From: Lewinellaceae bacterium
Lineage (GTDB): Bacteria; Bacteroidota; Bacteroidia; Chitinophagales; Saprospiraceae
Direction of reading: 5' to 3'
Assembly (NCBI GenBank): GCA_020636405.1
Contig: JACJXW010000004.1
Location: 2,468,001-2,532,000, forward strand
Length of the DNA stretch: 64,000 nt
This document shows, in pieces, positions 1 through 8,190 of the stretch (position 1 is its first letter; the number at the start of each line of letters is the position of its first letter). The translations under genes were made by a program, and so were the position numbers. Under the pieces are notes generated by a model that worked only from the letters and a program-made list of their open reading frames with translations, was not told where the DNA came from and ran no database searches.

Positions 1-743
1 AGCAGCGCTTCGTCTTCGGGCCAGGAGCTGCCGATCACCAGTACGGGCGAAGTGCCGGCAAAATTTTCCACCAGAGGAAAAGAAGGGGCTGTTTCGGCGA
101 TCTGCCGGACGCGGTCAACCCGGGTGTCTCCGGCAACGGAAAAGTTGTCGAAACCGTAGGCGGCAAGCAGTTTTGCAGAGTTTTCATTTTGAACAAAAAT
201 GTGATGGAACCACCCCGGTACCTGCTGAAACGGGCCGCCAAACCAACGGAAAAAGAGCTGGCCGGGGCGAAAAAGGGCAGAGACCAGTACGATGGGCACG
301 CCTGCCTCTCGCAGTGCATTCAGATGGTGGTACCAGAATTCGTATTTGACGAACACAGCGGCCGTTGGCTCCCAAAGGGCCACGAAATCGCGGGCATTGG
401 CCGGCGTATCCAGCGGCAGATAGGTAATGTAGTCGGCTTCCTGGTAATTTTTCCGGACCTCATACCCGGATGGGGAGAAAAAGGTGAGCAATATCTTCCA
501 CTCCGGATGGACTGCTTTAAGCTGTTCGATCACCGGGCGCCCCTGCTCAAATTCGCCGAGAGAGGCGCAGTGTACCCAAAGGAGGGGAACCGGGCCCCGT
601 GGCGTGCCTTCCAGCAAGGCTTGGTGCCGGGAACGCCACCTTCGGCGGCCGGCTACCCATTGTGCGGCCTTGGGATTAAAGAATGCCGCCAGCCGAAGCA
701 ATAGGCCGTAGAACTGTAGGATAAGGGTGTAGAAGAAGTGCAT
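1..743 (-). CDS. waaA: 3-deoxy-D-manno-octulosonic acid (Kdo) transferase, C-terminus cut by window edge
   Basis: This is the N-terminal two thirds of a Kdo transferase, which adds Kdo from CMP-Kdo to lipid A at the inner membrane. About 247 codons are visible and the frame stays open to base 1. An N-terminal hydrophobic anchor (FFYTLILQFYGLLLRLAAFF) is followed by the signature HCASLGEFEQGRP, whose Glu (about residue 64) corresponds to the catalytic Glu of GT30 enzymes. Later come FVKYEFWYH, the linker into the second Rossmann domain, and VLVIGSSWPEDE, the start of the donor-binding domain. The start is the ATG at 743, which lies at the edge of a short repeat array, so the 5' leader is made of repeats. 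The next gene upstream on the same strand ends 120 bases away. Confidence 0.9.
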   Translation of the reverse strand, partial: MHFFYTLILQFYGLLLRLAAFFNPKAAQWVAGRRRWRSRHQALLEGTPRGPVPLLWVHCASLGEFEQGRPVIEQLKAVHPEWKILLTFFSPSGYEVRKNYQEADYITYLPLDTPANARDFVALWEPTAAVFVKYEFWYHHLNALREAGVPIVLVSALFRPGQLFFRWFGGPFQQVPGWFHHIFVQNENSAKLLAAYGFDNFSVAGDTRVDRVRQIAETAPSFPLVENFAGTSPVLVIGSSWPEDEAL

Positions 744-815
744 TGGTGTATTGGTGCATTCGTGTATTCGTGTATTCGTGCATTCGTGTGTTGGTGCATT
801 CGTGTTTGCAGAGGG
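734..815. repeat. Degenerate GCATTCGTGT-type short tandem repeat array
   Basis: About eight imperfect copies of a 9-10 base unit, read on the plus strand as CATTGGTGTATTGGTG then GCATTCGTGT, TATTCGTGT and similar, fill the leader of the Kdo transferase gene and include its start codon. A related sequence lies just upstream of the metG start on the opposite side of the window. The remainder of this gap, to 863, shows nothing else. Confidence 0.75.
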
Positions 816-863
816 GGGCTGCAAATGCACCGATGCACTGTTTCTCCTATACACATTTCGCGC

Positions 864-1625
864 CTAATAAAATACCTTGCCCGCCTCCTGTCCAAAATAA
901 AGGGGAATAACCCAACCAACGCGGATGCCGAACAGGAGGTCTGTGCGCTCGGTTTCGTCCTTGGAGCGGGTGTCGAAATTAAAGTCCCGGCGGTTCATGG
1001 TGAATCCTTGCGTAAATTCGAGGCCTGCGAAGAAATTCACGCGCCGGTCGGTACTCAGGATCTGGTAACCGATAAATTCTGTAAAGGCCAGCCCGTTGGT
1101 CAGCCGGTCGTAGCCCTTTTTATAGGTATCGTCCAGCTGGGGGACGCCACTGAGCGGGTCATCCTGGATGCGGACCTTGTGCTGCAGCAACCCGGCGCCT
1201 ACCGTAACCCGGAGGCCGGAACGCGGGTTGGCTTTTCCGATGCCGATCAGCTTGCCGATATGGCCGCCGGCGTATAACCCCCGCTCCCGTAGCTGGATGT
1301 CGGCGTAGCCGCGGTCATTACCGATGATGAAACCTTCGGGAGTGCGCAACGTGGCGATCACATCTTCCTTGACCTCTCCACCGAAGAGGTAGGCGACATC
1401 TGCGCCAATGATCCAATTGCCTTTGGCGGTGATCAGGTCTACTCCGGAACCGAAGCTGAAGTTGTTGCCGAAACGGTCGGCCAGGTCGCCGCCCGGCCTG
1501 TGGCCGGAATAACTGAGCTTGAACAGCAGGGCGTTGCCCCTGTTCAGGGCGTATTCGCTGTACTTCTGTCCCCATAGCAACGACGGGAGGCCACACAGCA
1601 AAAGGAAGAGCAGTACGTTTCGCAT
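864..1625 (-). CDS. Secreted outer-membrane beta-barrel-like protein of unknown function
   Basis: A 253-residue protein with a clear signal peptide (MRNVLLFLLLCGLPSLLWGQ), followed by alternating hydrophobic/polar strands rich in Gly, Phe and Tyr. It ends near FGIRVGWVIPLYF, a pattern typical of small outer-membrane beta-barrels in Bacteroidota. The start at 1625 was chosen over an ATG 30 bases upstream because it places the signal peptide at the N-terminus. No catalytic motif is visible. It sits between kdtA and rfbB, both cell-surface polysaccharide genes, and it is divergent from rfbB, so a role in envelope structure is possible but is inference only. Confidence 0.7.
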   Translation of the reverse strand: MRNVLLFLLLCGLPSLLWGQKYSEYALNRGNALLFKLSYSGHRPGGDLADRFGNNFSFGSGVDLITAKGNWIIGADVAYLFGGEVKEDVIATLRTPEGFIIGNDRGYADIQLRERGLYAGGHIGKLIGIGKANPRSGLRVTVGAGLLQHKVRIQDDPLSGVPQLDDTYKKGYDRLTNGLAFTEFIGYQILSTDRRVNFFAGLEFTQGFTMNRRDFNFDTRSKDETERTDLLFGIRVGWVIPLYFGQEAGKVFY

Positions 1626-1655
1626 AGCTTTGTGAATTTCTGCAAATGTAAACAA

Positions 1656-1686
1656 TTTGGCGGGTAGTCAGAATTGCTTAGCTTTG
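1656..1686 (+). promoter_or_regulatory. Bacteroidota-type promoter of rfbB
   Basis: TTTG at 1656-1659 and TAGCTTTG at 1679-1686 are separated by 19 bases, matching the Bacteroidota sigma factor consensus (-33 TTTG, -7 TAnnTTTG). Transcription should start near 1692, giving a leader of about 17 bases before the ATG at 1709. Confidence 0.75.
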
Positions 1687-1708
1687 CCGCCGTAAAGAAA
1701 GGATAAAT

Positions 1709-2767
1709 ATGGCATTTCAACAGACAATACTCATCACCGGAGGCGCCGGCTTCATCGGCTCCCATCTGGTGCGGCTGATGGTAAACAGCCATCCGGATTA
1801 CCACATCGTCAACCTGGACAAGCTGACCTATGCCGGCAACCTGGAAAACCTCAAGGACATTGAGGGCCGCCCCAACTATACCTTCGTCAAAGGAGACATC
1901 ACCAATGAGGCGCAGATGCAGCAGCTCTTCGCGGCGTTTCAATTTGATGGGGTGATCCACCTGGCGGCGGAGTCTCATGTCGACCGCTCCATTTCCAACC
2001 CGATGAGCTTCATAGAAACGAACATCGTGGGTACAGTCGTCCTGCTGAATGCCGCCCGTTACCACTGGAAGGATACGACAGGCAAACGCTTTTACCACAT
2101 CTCTACCGATGAGGTCTACGGCAGCCTGGGGGATACAGGTTTCTTTACGGAAGAAACCGCCTATGATCCCCGTTCGCCCTATTCCGCCTCCAAAGCCAGC
2201 TCCGACCATCTGGTGCGCGCCTACTACCACACCTACGGCCTGCCCGTGGCCCTTTCCAACTGCTCCAACAACTACGGCCCTTATCAGTTCCCCGAGAAGC
2301 TGATCCCCCTGATGATCAACAATATACGCCACAACAAGCCGCTGCCGGTCTACGGAGACGGGCTGTATACCCGCGACTGGCTCTGGGTGGAAGACCATGC
2401 CGCCGCCATTGACCTGATCTACCATAAAGGAAGGGTAGGGGAAACCTATAACATCGGCGGCAACAACGAATGGAAGAACATCGACCTCGTGCACCAACTC
2501 TGCGACATAATGGACGGCCTGCTGGGCCGCCAGGCCGGGGTTTCCCGGAGCCTGATCTCCTTCGTGAAGGATCGCCCGGGGCATGACCGCCGTTATGCCA
2601 TCGATGCCTCCAAGATCAGGCGCGAACTGGGATGGGAACCCTCTATCCGGGCCGCCGAAGGCCTGCGGCGCACCGCCGAATGGTACCTCGAAAATACGGA
2701 ATGGCTGGAACGGGTAACTTCCGGGGCCTACCAGCAGTATTATGAGCATCAGTATGGAGAAGGATAA
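1709..2767 (+). CDS. rfbB: dTDP-glucose 4,6-dehydratase
   Basis: A full-length (352 aa) extended short-chain dehydrogenase that converts dTDP-glucose to dTDP-4-keto-6-deoxyglucose, the committed step towards dTDP-rhamnose and other deoxysugars of surface polysaccharides. The NAD-binding GGAGFIG lies at residues 11-17, the catalytic triplet TDE of STDEVYG at 133-135 and the YSASK motif (Tyr158, Lys162) directly after SPYSASKA. SNNYGPYQFPEKLIPLMI and the RDWLWVEDH substrate-binding segment follow. The other dTDP-rhamnose genes (rfbA, rfbC, rfbD) are not in the window, so it stands alone here. A good promoter precedes it. Confidence 0.95.
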   Translation: MAFQQTILITGGAGFIGSHLVRLMVNSHPDYHIVNLDKLTYAGNLENLKDIEGRPNYTFVKGDITNEAQMQQLFAAFQFDGVIHLAAESHVDRSISNPMSFIETNIVGTVVLLNAARYHWKDTTGKRFYHISTDEVYGSLGDTGFFTEETAYDPRSPYSASKASSDHLVRAYYHTYGLPVALSNCSNNYGPYQFPEKLIPLMINNIRHNKPLPVYGDGLYTRDWLWVEDHAAAIDLIYHKGRVGETYNIGGNNEWKNIDLVHQLCDIMDGLLGRQAGVSRSLISFVKDRPGHDRRYAIDASKIRRELGWEPSIRAAEGLRRTAEWYLENTEWLERVTSGAYQQYYEHQYGEG

Positions 2768-2815
2768 GCGTGTTTATTTTGCCGGGAAGACGTAATTTTG
2801 CCGGAAAAAACCAGT

Positions 2816-3463
2816 ATGGTCCCCAAAAGATGGAGTGTTTTCCTTCGCCGGCTGCGGCGCTTTTTTCTCACCTCGGTCATTGGCGGCATGGCGGTAGTGC
2901 TGCCCATCACGATTTTCGTCGCCCTGCTGCGGTTTATCGTGAATTTTACGGCCGGTATTTTGTCGCCATTGGTCCTTTTATTTCCCTTTTCGGAAAATGT
3001 TTCCCTTTGGCTTATCAACCTGCTTTCCTTTGGTATTGTGGTCGCCCTCTTTTTTACCATCGGCCTGGTGGTAAGGACGCAATACGGCAACAAGGCCATC
3101 AACCGTTTCGAGGAGCGCTGGCTGATGCAACTGCCCTTTTACGCCGTTCTGAGGGATACGGTGCGGCAGTTCTTCGGAGGCAAGAAGGCCCCTTTCTCAC
3201 AGGTGGTGCTCTGCGACCCCTATAACAGTGGAGCCCTGATGACCGGCTTCGTCACCGACGATGAATTGGGGCATGGTTTTCTCACCATTTTCGTACCTAC
3301 CGGCCCCAACCCGACCAACGGCTTCATTTTCCACGTACCGGAGGATAAAGTCTATTACGTGGATGTCCGCCCGGAGGATGCTATGCGGACCATTATCGGG
3401 GTGGGGACGGGGTCGCGGATATTATTTGCAGGATGGAATGGGGCCCCAGGCCCTAAGCAATGA
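2816..3463 (+). CDS. DUF502 family inner-membrane protein
   Basis: A 215-residue protein of the DUF502 family (COG2928), which has no established biochemical role. Two hydrophobic segments (LTSVIGGMAVVLPITIFVAL and the stretch LWLINLLSFGIVVALFFTIG) are followed by the family hallmark GNKAINRFEERWLMQLPFY and a soluble domain containing FVPTGPNPTNGFIFHVP. I prefer the ATG at 2816 over an in-frame TTG at 2798. A TAATTTTG -7 box at 2793-2800 would then give a leader of only about ten bases and would overlap the TTG. It lies 48 bases after rfbB and may be co-transcribed or use its own promoter. Confidence 0.85.
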   Translation: MVPKRWSVFLRRLRRFFLTSVIGGMAVVLPITIFVALLRFIVNFTAGILSPLVLLFPFSENVSLWLINLLSFGIVVALFFTIGLVVRTQYGNKAINRFEERWLMQLPFYAVLRDTVRQFFGGKKAPFSQVVLCDPYNSGALMTGFVTDDELGHGFLTIFVPTGPNPTNGFIFHVPEDKVYYVDVRPEDAMRTIIGVGTGSRILFAGWNGAPGPKQ

Positions 3464-3609
3464 AACATCCTACACAGAAGTTTCGGCCAACGGCCGATTG
3501 GGCCGCCTTCTGAAGACGAAGTCGGCGACACGCGGAAGAGCGGGTGGAGGCCAATCCACAAATCAACCAATAATCCCTACCTTTGTCCTGTTTTCCCAAT
3601 AACCCGTAA

Positions 3610-5529
3610 ATGACAACTGAAGCGATCATTCATTTTCTGCAGGATTACCCTCCATTCACTTATTTGCCCCGGGTTGACCTGGAAGAGCTGGCGGGACAGT
3701 CCACTCTGGAGGAAATAACGGAAGGGGCGTTCCTCTTCGAAGAAAATGAAGCAGCCCGGCCCTTTGTTTACGTCCTTCGAAAAGGGCGTTTCGAGATCCT
3801 GAAAGCGTTTGAGGACAGTACCCAGGTCATCGATGTCCTCAAAAAAGGAGGCCTGCTGGGTATTCGAGCCATTCTGACCCACAAGCCCTACCTGGGGTCT
3901 GCCCGCGCCACCAAAAACAGTATCCTCATCAAAATTCCGGAGCCCATTTTCCTCGACTACATGGAGCGGTTTCCCCGGGTGGCCTTGTTTTTTGCGAGGG
4001 GTTTTGCCGCAGGGTTGCCCGTCGTCCATGTACCGGAGGAGATGGCAAAATCGAAGGAAACCCATTTTCTGAGCCGCGACCCGGTGCTGTTTATGCGCAC
4101 TGAAGATGTACTCGTCCCCAACCCGGTGGAAGACCTTCTGAAAGGGCCGGGGGAAACCACTTTGCGGGAAGTGGCCCGCCAGATGAAAGAGCGGCTGTTC
4201 GGGTCTTTCATTATCGTGGATGAGCAAGGTTGCCCCCTTGGCATCGCTACGGAGTCAGATTTTGTCCGGCGGGGCTCGGAACGCAATGTGAATTGGGCTT
4301 CACCGGTCAGCGAGATCATGAGCAGCCCGGTGGTTACCATTCGAAAAGGGGGGACTGCCGCCCAGCTGATCATCGCCATGAGCAAATACAAGATCGACCA
4401 CCTGGTTATAACCGAAGACGGCACGCCCCGGTCTCCTGTGCTGGGTATCATCTCCCAACGCGACATACTCCTCATGCACGGCAACAACCCGGCGGTGCTG
4501 GTCCGCCAGTTGCAGGAAGCACGGGATGTGAAGACGCTGGCCCGCATCCGCAACCGGGCCGATGAGTTGATCTACAACTACCTCAGGCAGGAGGTATCCA
4601 TTCCTTTTATCGCCGCAGTGACAACCGAGATCAACGACACCTTGCTGCAAAAAGCGTTCGATTTCAGTTTCGGCCGAGTGCAAAGAGAAGGGTTGAAAAA
4701 GCCTGCTCTTGCCTTCTGCTGGCTTTCCCTCGGCAGCGAAGGAAGGGGCGAACAGCTCCGCCGCACCGACCAGGACAATGCCCTCGTCTACGAAGACCCA
4801 CCGGAAGGACAGGAAGAACAGGCTGCCGAATACTTTCGGCGGCTGGGCGCCAGTGTAGTGGACATTCTGCTGCAATGCGGCTTTGCCCGTTGCCCGGGAG
4901 ATATCATGGCCAGCAACCCCAAGTGGGTAAAGCCGATAAGCGAATGGAAGCAGCAGTTCACCGATTGGATCGCTTTCCCTAATTCGGAAGGGCTGACCGG
5001 AGTGTCTATCTTTTTTGACTTTCGCCCCGGCTACGGCGACGGCCGGCTGACGGACGCCCTGACAGGCCACATCCTGCAGGCCATCAGCGAGCGCAGCAGC
5101 TTCCTGAATTTTTTCGCCGAAAGCGCTTTGCGGCATCCTTCCCCTACGGGGTTCTTCGGAAAGTTCATCCTCGAAGACAAAGAAGGCAAAAAGGGCGCTT
5201 TCGACCTCAAGGCCCGCGCCATGCGCCCCCTCGACCACGCCGCAAGGGTGCTGGCATACGCCAATGGTATTCGGGGAGTGTCCAATACAATACAGCGGTA
5301 TGAACGGCTGGAAGCCATCCTGCCGGATAAAAAGCTGTTCCGTGAGGCTTCCCTCGCCTATGAGATCCTGTTGCGCTATCGGGCCATCAACGGCTTTCGG
5401 AACGGCGATTCCGGGCGCTATATCTTCCCCAAGCAGCTTACCCGGATCGAGCGGAAAACCCTGGAGACCTGCTTCGCGGCGGTGGAAAGGGTGCAGCAGT
5501 ATCTGAAGAATATGTTTCGGGTGAGTTGA
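3610..5529 (+). CDS. Cyclic-nucleotide-like/CBS/DUF294 nucleotidyltransferase signalling protein
   Basis: A 639-residue COG2905-type protein. The domains in order are: a cNMP-binding-like beta-roll (about residues 20-130), two CBS motifs (about 170-295), a DUF294 nucleotidyltransferase domain with LGSEGRGEQ and the metal-binding TDQDNAL (about 374-392), and a DUF294 C-terminal helical domain (about 475-620). The canonical GE(L/I)A of the cNMP phosphate cassette reads GIRAIL, so the Glu that usually contacts ribose is missing and true cyclic nucleotide binding is doubtful. Proteins of this architecture are predicted regulators resembling GlnD, but no substrate is established. A TACCTTTG -7 box at 3578-3585 supports its own promoter. 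Confidence 0.88.
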   Translation: MTTEAIIHFLQDYPPFTYLPRVDLEELAGQSTLEEITEGAFLFEENEAARPFVYVLRKGRFEILKAFEDSTQVIDVLKKGGLLGIRAILTHKPYLGSARATKNSILIKIPEPIFLDYMERFPRVALFFARGFAAGLPVVHVPEEMAKSKETHFLSRDPVLFMRTEDVLVPNPVEDLLKGPGETTLREVARQMKERLFGSFIIVDEQGCPLGIATESDFVRRGSERNVNWASPVSEIMSSPVVTIRKGGTAAQLIIAMSKYKIDHLVITEDGTPRSPVLGIISQRDILLMHGNNPAVLVRQLQEARDVKTLARIRNRADELIYNYLRQEVSIPFIAAVTTEINDTLLQKAFDFSFGRVQREGLKKPALAFCWLSLGSEGRGEQLRRTDQDNALVYEDPPEGQEEQAAEYFRRLGASVVDILLQCGFARCPGDIMASNPKWVKPISEWKQQFTDWIAFPNSEGLTGVSIFFDFRPGYGDGRLTDALTGHILQAISERSSFLNFFAESALRHPSPTGFFGKFILEDKEGKKGAFDLKARAMRPLDHAARVLAYANGIRGVSNTIQRYERLEAILPDKKLFREASLAYEILLRYRAINGFRNGDSGRYIFPKQLTRIERKTLETCFAAVERVQQYLKNMFRVS

Positions 5530-5599
5530 TCTTTCATTGTAGGAGCAACTACGGCATAATATTCTGAGGTAATCTTACCTTTGCAATTCAAAATACAAT

Positions 5600-6289
5600 A
5601 TGCAAGGATTACAAGTACTATTCGAAGACAACCACCTCATTGCCGTCAACAAGCCGGCAGGCGTCCTGGTGCAGGGCGATGAGACCGGCGACCGCCCGCT
5701 GAGCGAGTACGTCAAAGACTATATCAAAGACCGCTACAATAAACCGGGGGACGTATTCCTCGGCACTATCCACCGGCTGGACCGCCCGGTGAGCGGCGTC
5801 ACGATATTTGCCCGCACCAGCAAAGCGCTGACGCGGATGAACAAGCTCTTTAAGGACCGTGAGGTCCAAAAGGTGTACTGGGCCATCAGCGCTACACGGC
5901 CCGAACCGCTAAGCGGCCACCTGGTGCACTATATCGAAAAAGACAAGAATAAGAATTTCGCCCACGCGTACAACAAGCCCAAAGGAGACGCCAAAAAGTC
6001 AGAACTGGATTACAGCCTGCTGGCCGCCATCGGATCTCACAACCTCATCGAAGTGAAACCCGCAACGGGGCGCCCCCACCAGATACGGGTGCAATTGGCC
6101 CGCCTGGGCTGCCCCATCCGCGGTGATGTCAAATACGGATTTGCCATTCCTAATCCGGACGGGTCTATCCACCTGCATTGCCGTTCCCTCTCGTTCGAAC
6201 ATCCGGTGAAGAAAGAGCCGGTGACGATCACCGCTGATCCGGACGAGCAGGATGAGATATGGAAATTGTTTCGGGGGCAGTGGGGGTAG
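5600..6289 (+). CDS. RluA-family RNA pseudouridine synthase
   Basis: A 229-residue pseudouridine synthase that isomerises uridine in rRNA or tRNA. The catalytic motif HRLDRPVSG is at residues 59-67 with the nucleophile Asp61. The RluA-type PATGRPHQIRVQLA (motif III) and the start KPAGVLVQGD (motif I) are present. The protein has no S4 domain at its N-terminus and is short, like the TruC/RluC-like group of Bacteroidota. The exact target base cannot be read from sequence. TACCTTTG at 5576-5583 is a good -7 box, giving a leader of about ten bases. Confidence 0.9.
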   Translation: MQGLQVLFEDNHLIAVNKPAGVLVQGDETGDRPLSEYVKDYIKDRYNKPGDVFLGTIHRLDRPVSGVTIFARTSKALTRMNKLFKDREVQKVYWAISATRPEPLSGHLVHYIEKDKNKNFAHAYNKPKGDAKKSELDYSLLAAIGSHNLIEVKPATGRPHQIRVQLARLGCPIRGDVKYGFAIPNPDGSIHLHCRSLSFEHPVKKEPVTITADPDEQDEIWKLFRGQWG

Positions 6290-6592
6290 GCAGGGGGAAA
6301 GGTGTTCACCTGCTTATGTGCTTAGACAATTATAGCCTAACCTATTCTGCTTCGACCGCAGAGCGCAATCAGCGTTTTCCCGGGGTTCTGCTCAAATTGT
6401 TGAATGGCTGTATTGTTAGATTGTTATTGTCCAATCCCATACCTTGACAGAAATACAAAGACAATACATTGAAACAGAGCAATGCATTGTCGCCGCAACC
6501 ATGGTGGGCATTTCTATGTATTTCTACGTATTTCCACGGGTTTCTGCAAGAATGTCCAGGTATTTACACGATTACACTTTTACATACCACAA
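6290..6592. other. Intergenic gap with short degenerate repeats
   Basis: No gene is supported here. An open frame starts at 6482 but has no codon pattern of a real gene before the ATG at 6593. The segment 6507-6545 holds three or four imperfect copies of a 10-base TATTTCTACG-like unit. The remainder shows no clear hairpin, promoter box or terminator. Confidence 0.5.
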
Positions 6593-7396
6593 ATGAACCT
6601 CACCTACTCCTCACCCGATGATCCTCTACTCAAACGCCTGCTGATCAATGCGGTGGAAGTCGCTACCGGGCGCCCGAGGCTGATGCGTATGTACGATGAA
6701 GTGAAGGCCCGGAACCTGCCCTCCTCTGCATTGTGGAAGGGCTTGCTGGACAAACTGGAAGTCAGGCTGCTCTATGATAAGGCGCAACTGGACAAGGCGC
6801 CTGCGGAGGGCCCGCTGGTCTTTGTCGCCAACCATCCGTTTGGGTTGCTCGACGGCCTGATCATGGGTTATCTGGCGGCGCAGGTGCGTCCCCGCTTTAC
6901 CGTACTGGTCAATGAAGTGTTGACGAGGGAGCAGGCACTGGGCGAATACCTTCTGCCCATCGACTTTCGGGAAACCAAGGCAGCTGCCCGGATCAACCTG
7001 GAAACGCGCGCCAAGGCGATGGAACGGTTGATGAGCGGCGAAGCGCTGGCCATCTTCCCCTCTGGCGGTGTGGCTACCTCCCCCCGTCGCTTCTGGCTTC
7101 CTGCCGTCGACCTGGAATGGAAACGCTTCCCTGCGAAACTCATCCAGTTTAGCCGGGCGACAGTGGTGCCCATGTTCTTTCACGGGCAGAACAGCCGGCT
7201 TTTTCAGCTGGCCAGCCAGGTGCACCAGAGCCTGCGCCTGAGCTTTCTGATCCATGAGATCCACAATAAAATAGGGCAGGAGATCCGCATCGATATCGGC
7301 AGTCCTATTCCCTTTGAACAGCTGGCACACATCAAGGGGCGGCAGGATCTGCTGGATCATTTACGAGAGATTACTTTGCTGCTTGGAAAATCGTGA
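6593..7396 (+). CDS. PlsC-like 1-acylglycerol-phosphate / lysophospholipid acyltransferase
   Basis: A 267-residue membrane-associated acyltransferase. The catalytic box is NHPFGLLDG (His81, Asp87, an HX5D form of the usual HX4D). IFPSGGVA at about 154-161 corresponds to the FPEG(G) substrate-binding block. Bacteroidota homologues with the NHPFG(x)LDG signature act on phospholipids or ornithine lipids, but the substrate cannot be fixed from sequence. The ATG at 6593 was chosen because an upstream in-frame ATG at 6482 would add residues with no similarity to the family and would run through the repeat-like stretch. Confidence 0.82.
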   Translation: MNLTYSSPDDPLLKRLLINAVEVATGRPRLMRMYDEVKARNLPSSALWKGLLDKLEVRLLYDKAQLDKAPAEGPLVFVANHPFGLLDGLIMGYLAAQVRPRFTVLVNEVLTREQALGEYLLPIDFRETKAAARINLETRAKAMERLMSGEALAIFPSGGVATSPRRFWLPAVDLEWKRFPAKLIQFSRATVVPMFFHGQNSRLFQLASQVHQSLRLSFLIHEIHNKIGQEIRIDIGSPIPFEQLAHIKGRQDLLDHLREITLLLGKS

Positions 7397-7413
7397 TTTG
7401 TATTCTAGCTTTG
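7383..7413 (+). promoter_or_regulatory. Bacteroidota-type promoter of the YdjM-like gene
   Basis: TTG at 7383-7385 and TAGCTTTG at 7406-7413 are separated by 20 bases. The -33 part lies in the last codons of the acyltransferase gene. The predicted start of transcription is near 7419, leaving a leader of about 18 bases. Confidence 0.65.
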
Positions 7414-7436
7414 CTACAGACTAACACCCACACCTA

Positions 7437-8102
7437 ATGTTCATAGGACACTTTGCCGTTGGTTTCGGGGCCAAATCCGCCGCGCCCCGCATCTCTCTGG
7501 GTACGCTGTTCCTGGCTGCCCAGTTCGTCGACCTGCTCTGGCCTACCTTGCTCCTGCTGGGGTTGGAACGGGTAAAGATCGTGCCGGGCATCACCCGGGT
7601 TACCCCTCTGGACTTTGAGCATTATCCCATCACCCACAGCTTGCTCATGGCTATTGTTTGGGGGCTGTTGTTCGCAGGTGTGTACTGGCTGGCCCGTCGT
7701 CATAAGGCCGGCGCCATTGTGCTGGGGCTTTGCGTTGTCAGCCACTGGTTGCTCGACCTCCTGGTTCACCGGCCGGACCTGCCCCTCATTCCGGGAGGGG
7801 CAACCCGCCTGGGGATAGGGCTTTGGAATTCCCTGCCTGCCACGCTCATCGTGGAGGGGCTGTTATTTATTGCCGGTGTATGGTTGTACCTGCGGAGCAC
7901 CACAGCCAAAAACCGCGTAGGGCGCCTGGCGCTTTGGGGATTGGTTGCCTTCTTGGGGCTGATCTATGTCGCCAACCTGTTCGGGCCTCCACCCCCGGAT
8001 GTCGCCTCCATCGCCTGGGCAGGGCACCTGCAATGGCTGTTTGTTATCTGGGCTTATTGGGTGGATCGCAACCGTAGCCCGCGCATACTGCAACCTTCCT
8101 GA
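7437..8102 (+). CDS. YdjM-like polytopic inner-membrane protein (putative metal-dependent hydrolase family)
   Basis: A 221-residue protein with about six hydrophobic segments. It shows the family pattern MFIGHFAVGFGAKS at the N-terminus, the conserved DFEHYPITHSLLMA and then CVVSHWLLDLLVHRPDLPL. These conserved His and Asp residues, near predicted membrane boundaries, suggest a metal site, as proposed for YdjM/DUF457-type proteins. No reaction has been established for the family. It is followed after 88 bases by the convergent M28 peptidase gene, and no clear terminator is visible between the two. Confidence 0.75.
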   Translation: MFIGHFAVGFGAKSAAPRISLGTLFLAAQFVDLLWPTLLLLGLERVKIVPGITRVTPLDFEHYPITHSLLMAIVWGLLFAGVYWLARRHKAGAIVLGLCVVSHWLLDLLVHRPDLPLIPGGATRLGIGLWNSLPATLIVEGLLFIAGVWLYLRSTTAKNRVGRLALWGLVAFLGLIYVANLFGPPPPDVASIAWAGHLQWLFVIWAYWVDRNRSPRILQPS

Positions 8103-8190
8103 TCCCGGGGCGCCTGCGATTGGAGGAGGAAGCCTGTAATTGCTCATTGGTTGTTGGGCTGTTCATGGCCTCAACCATTCGTCAATCGTT

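Noticed and set aside
3610..5529. CRP-type transcription factor for the sulfur regulon
   Set aside because: It has a cNMP-like fold but no helix-turn-helix; its later domains are CBS and DUF294 nucleotidyltransferase.
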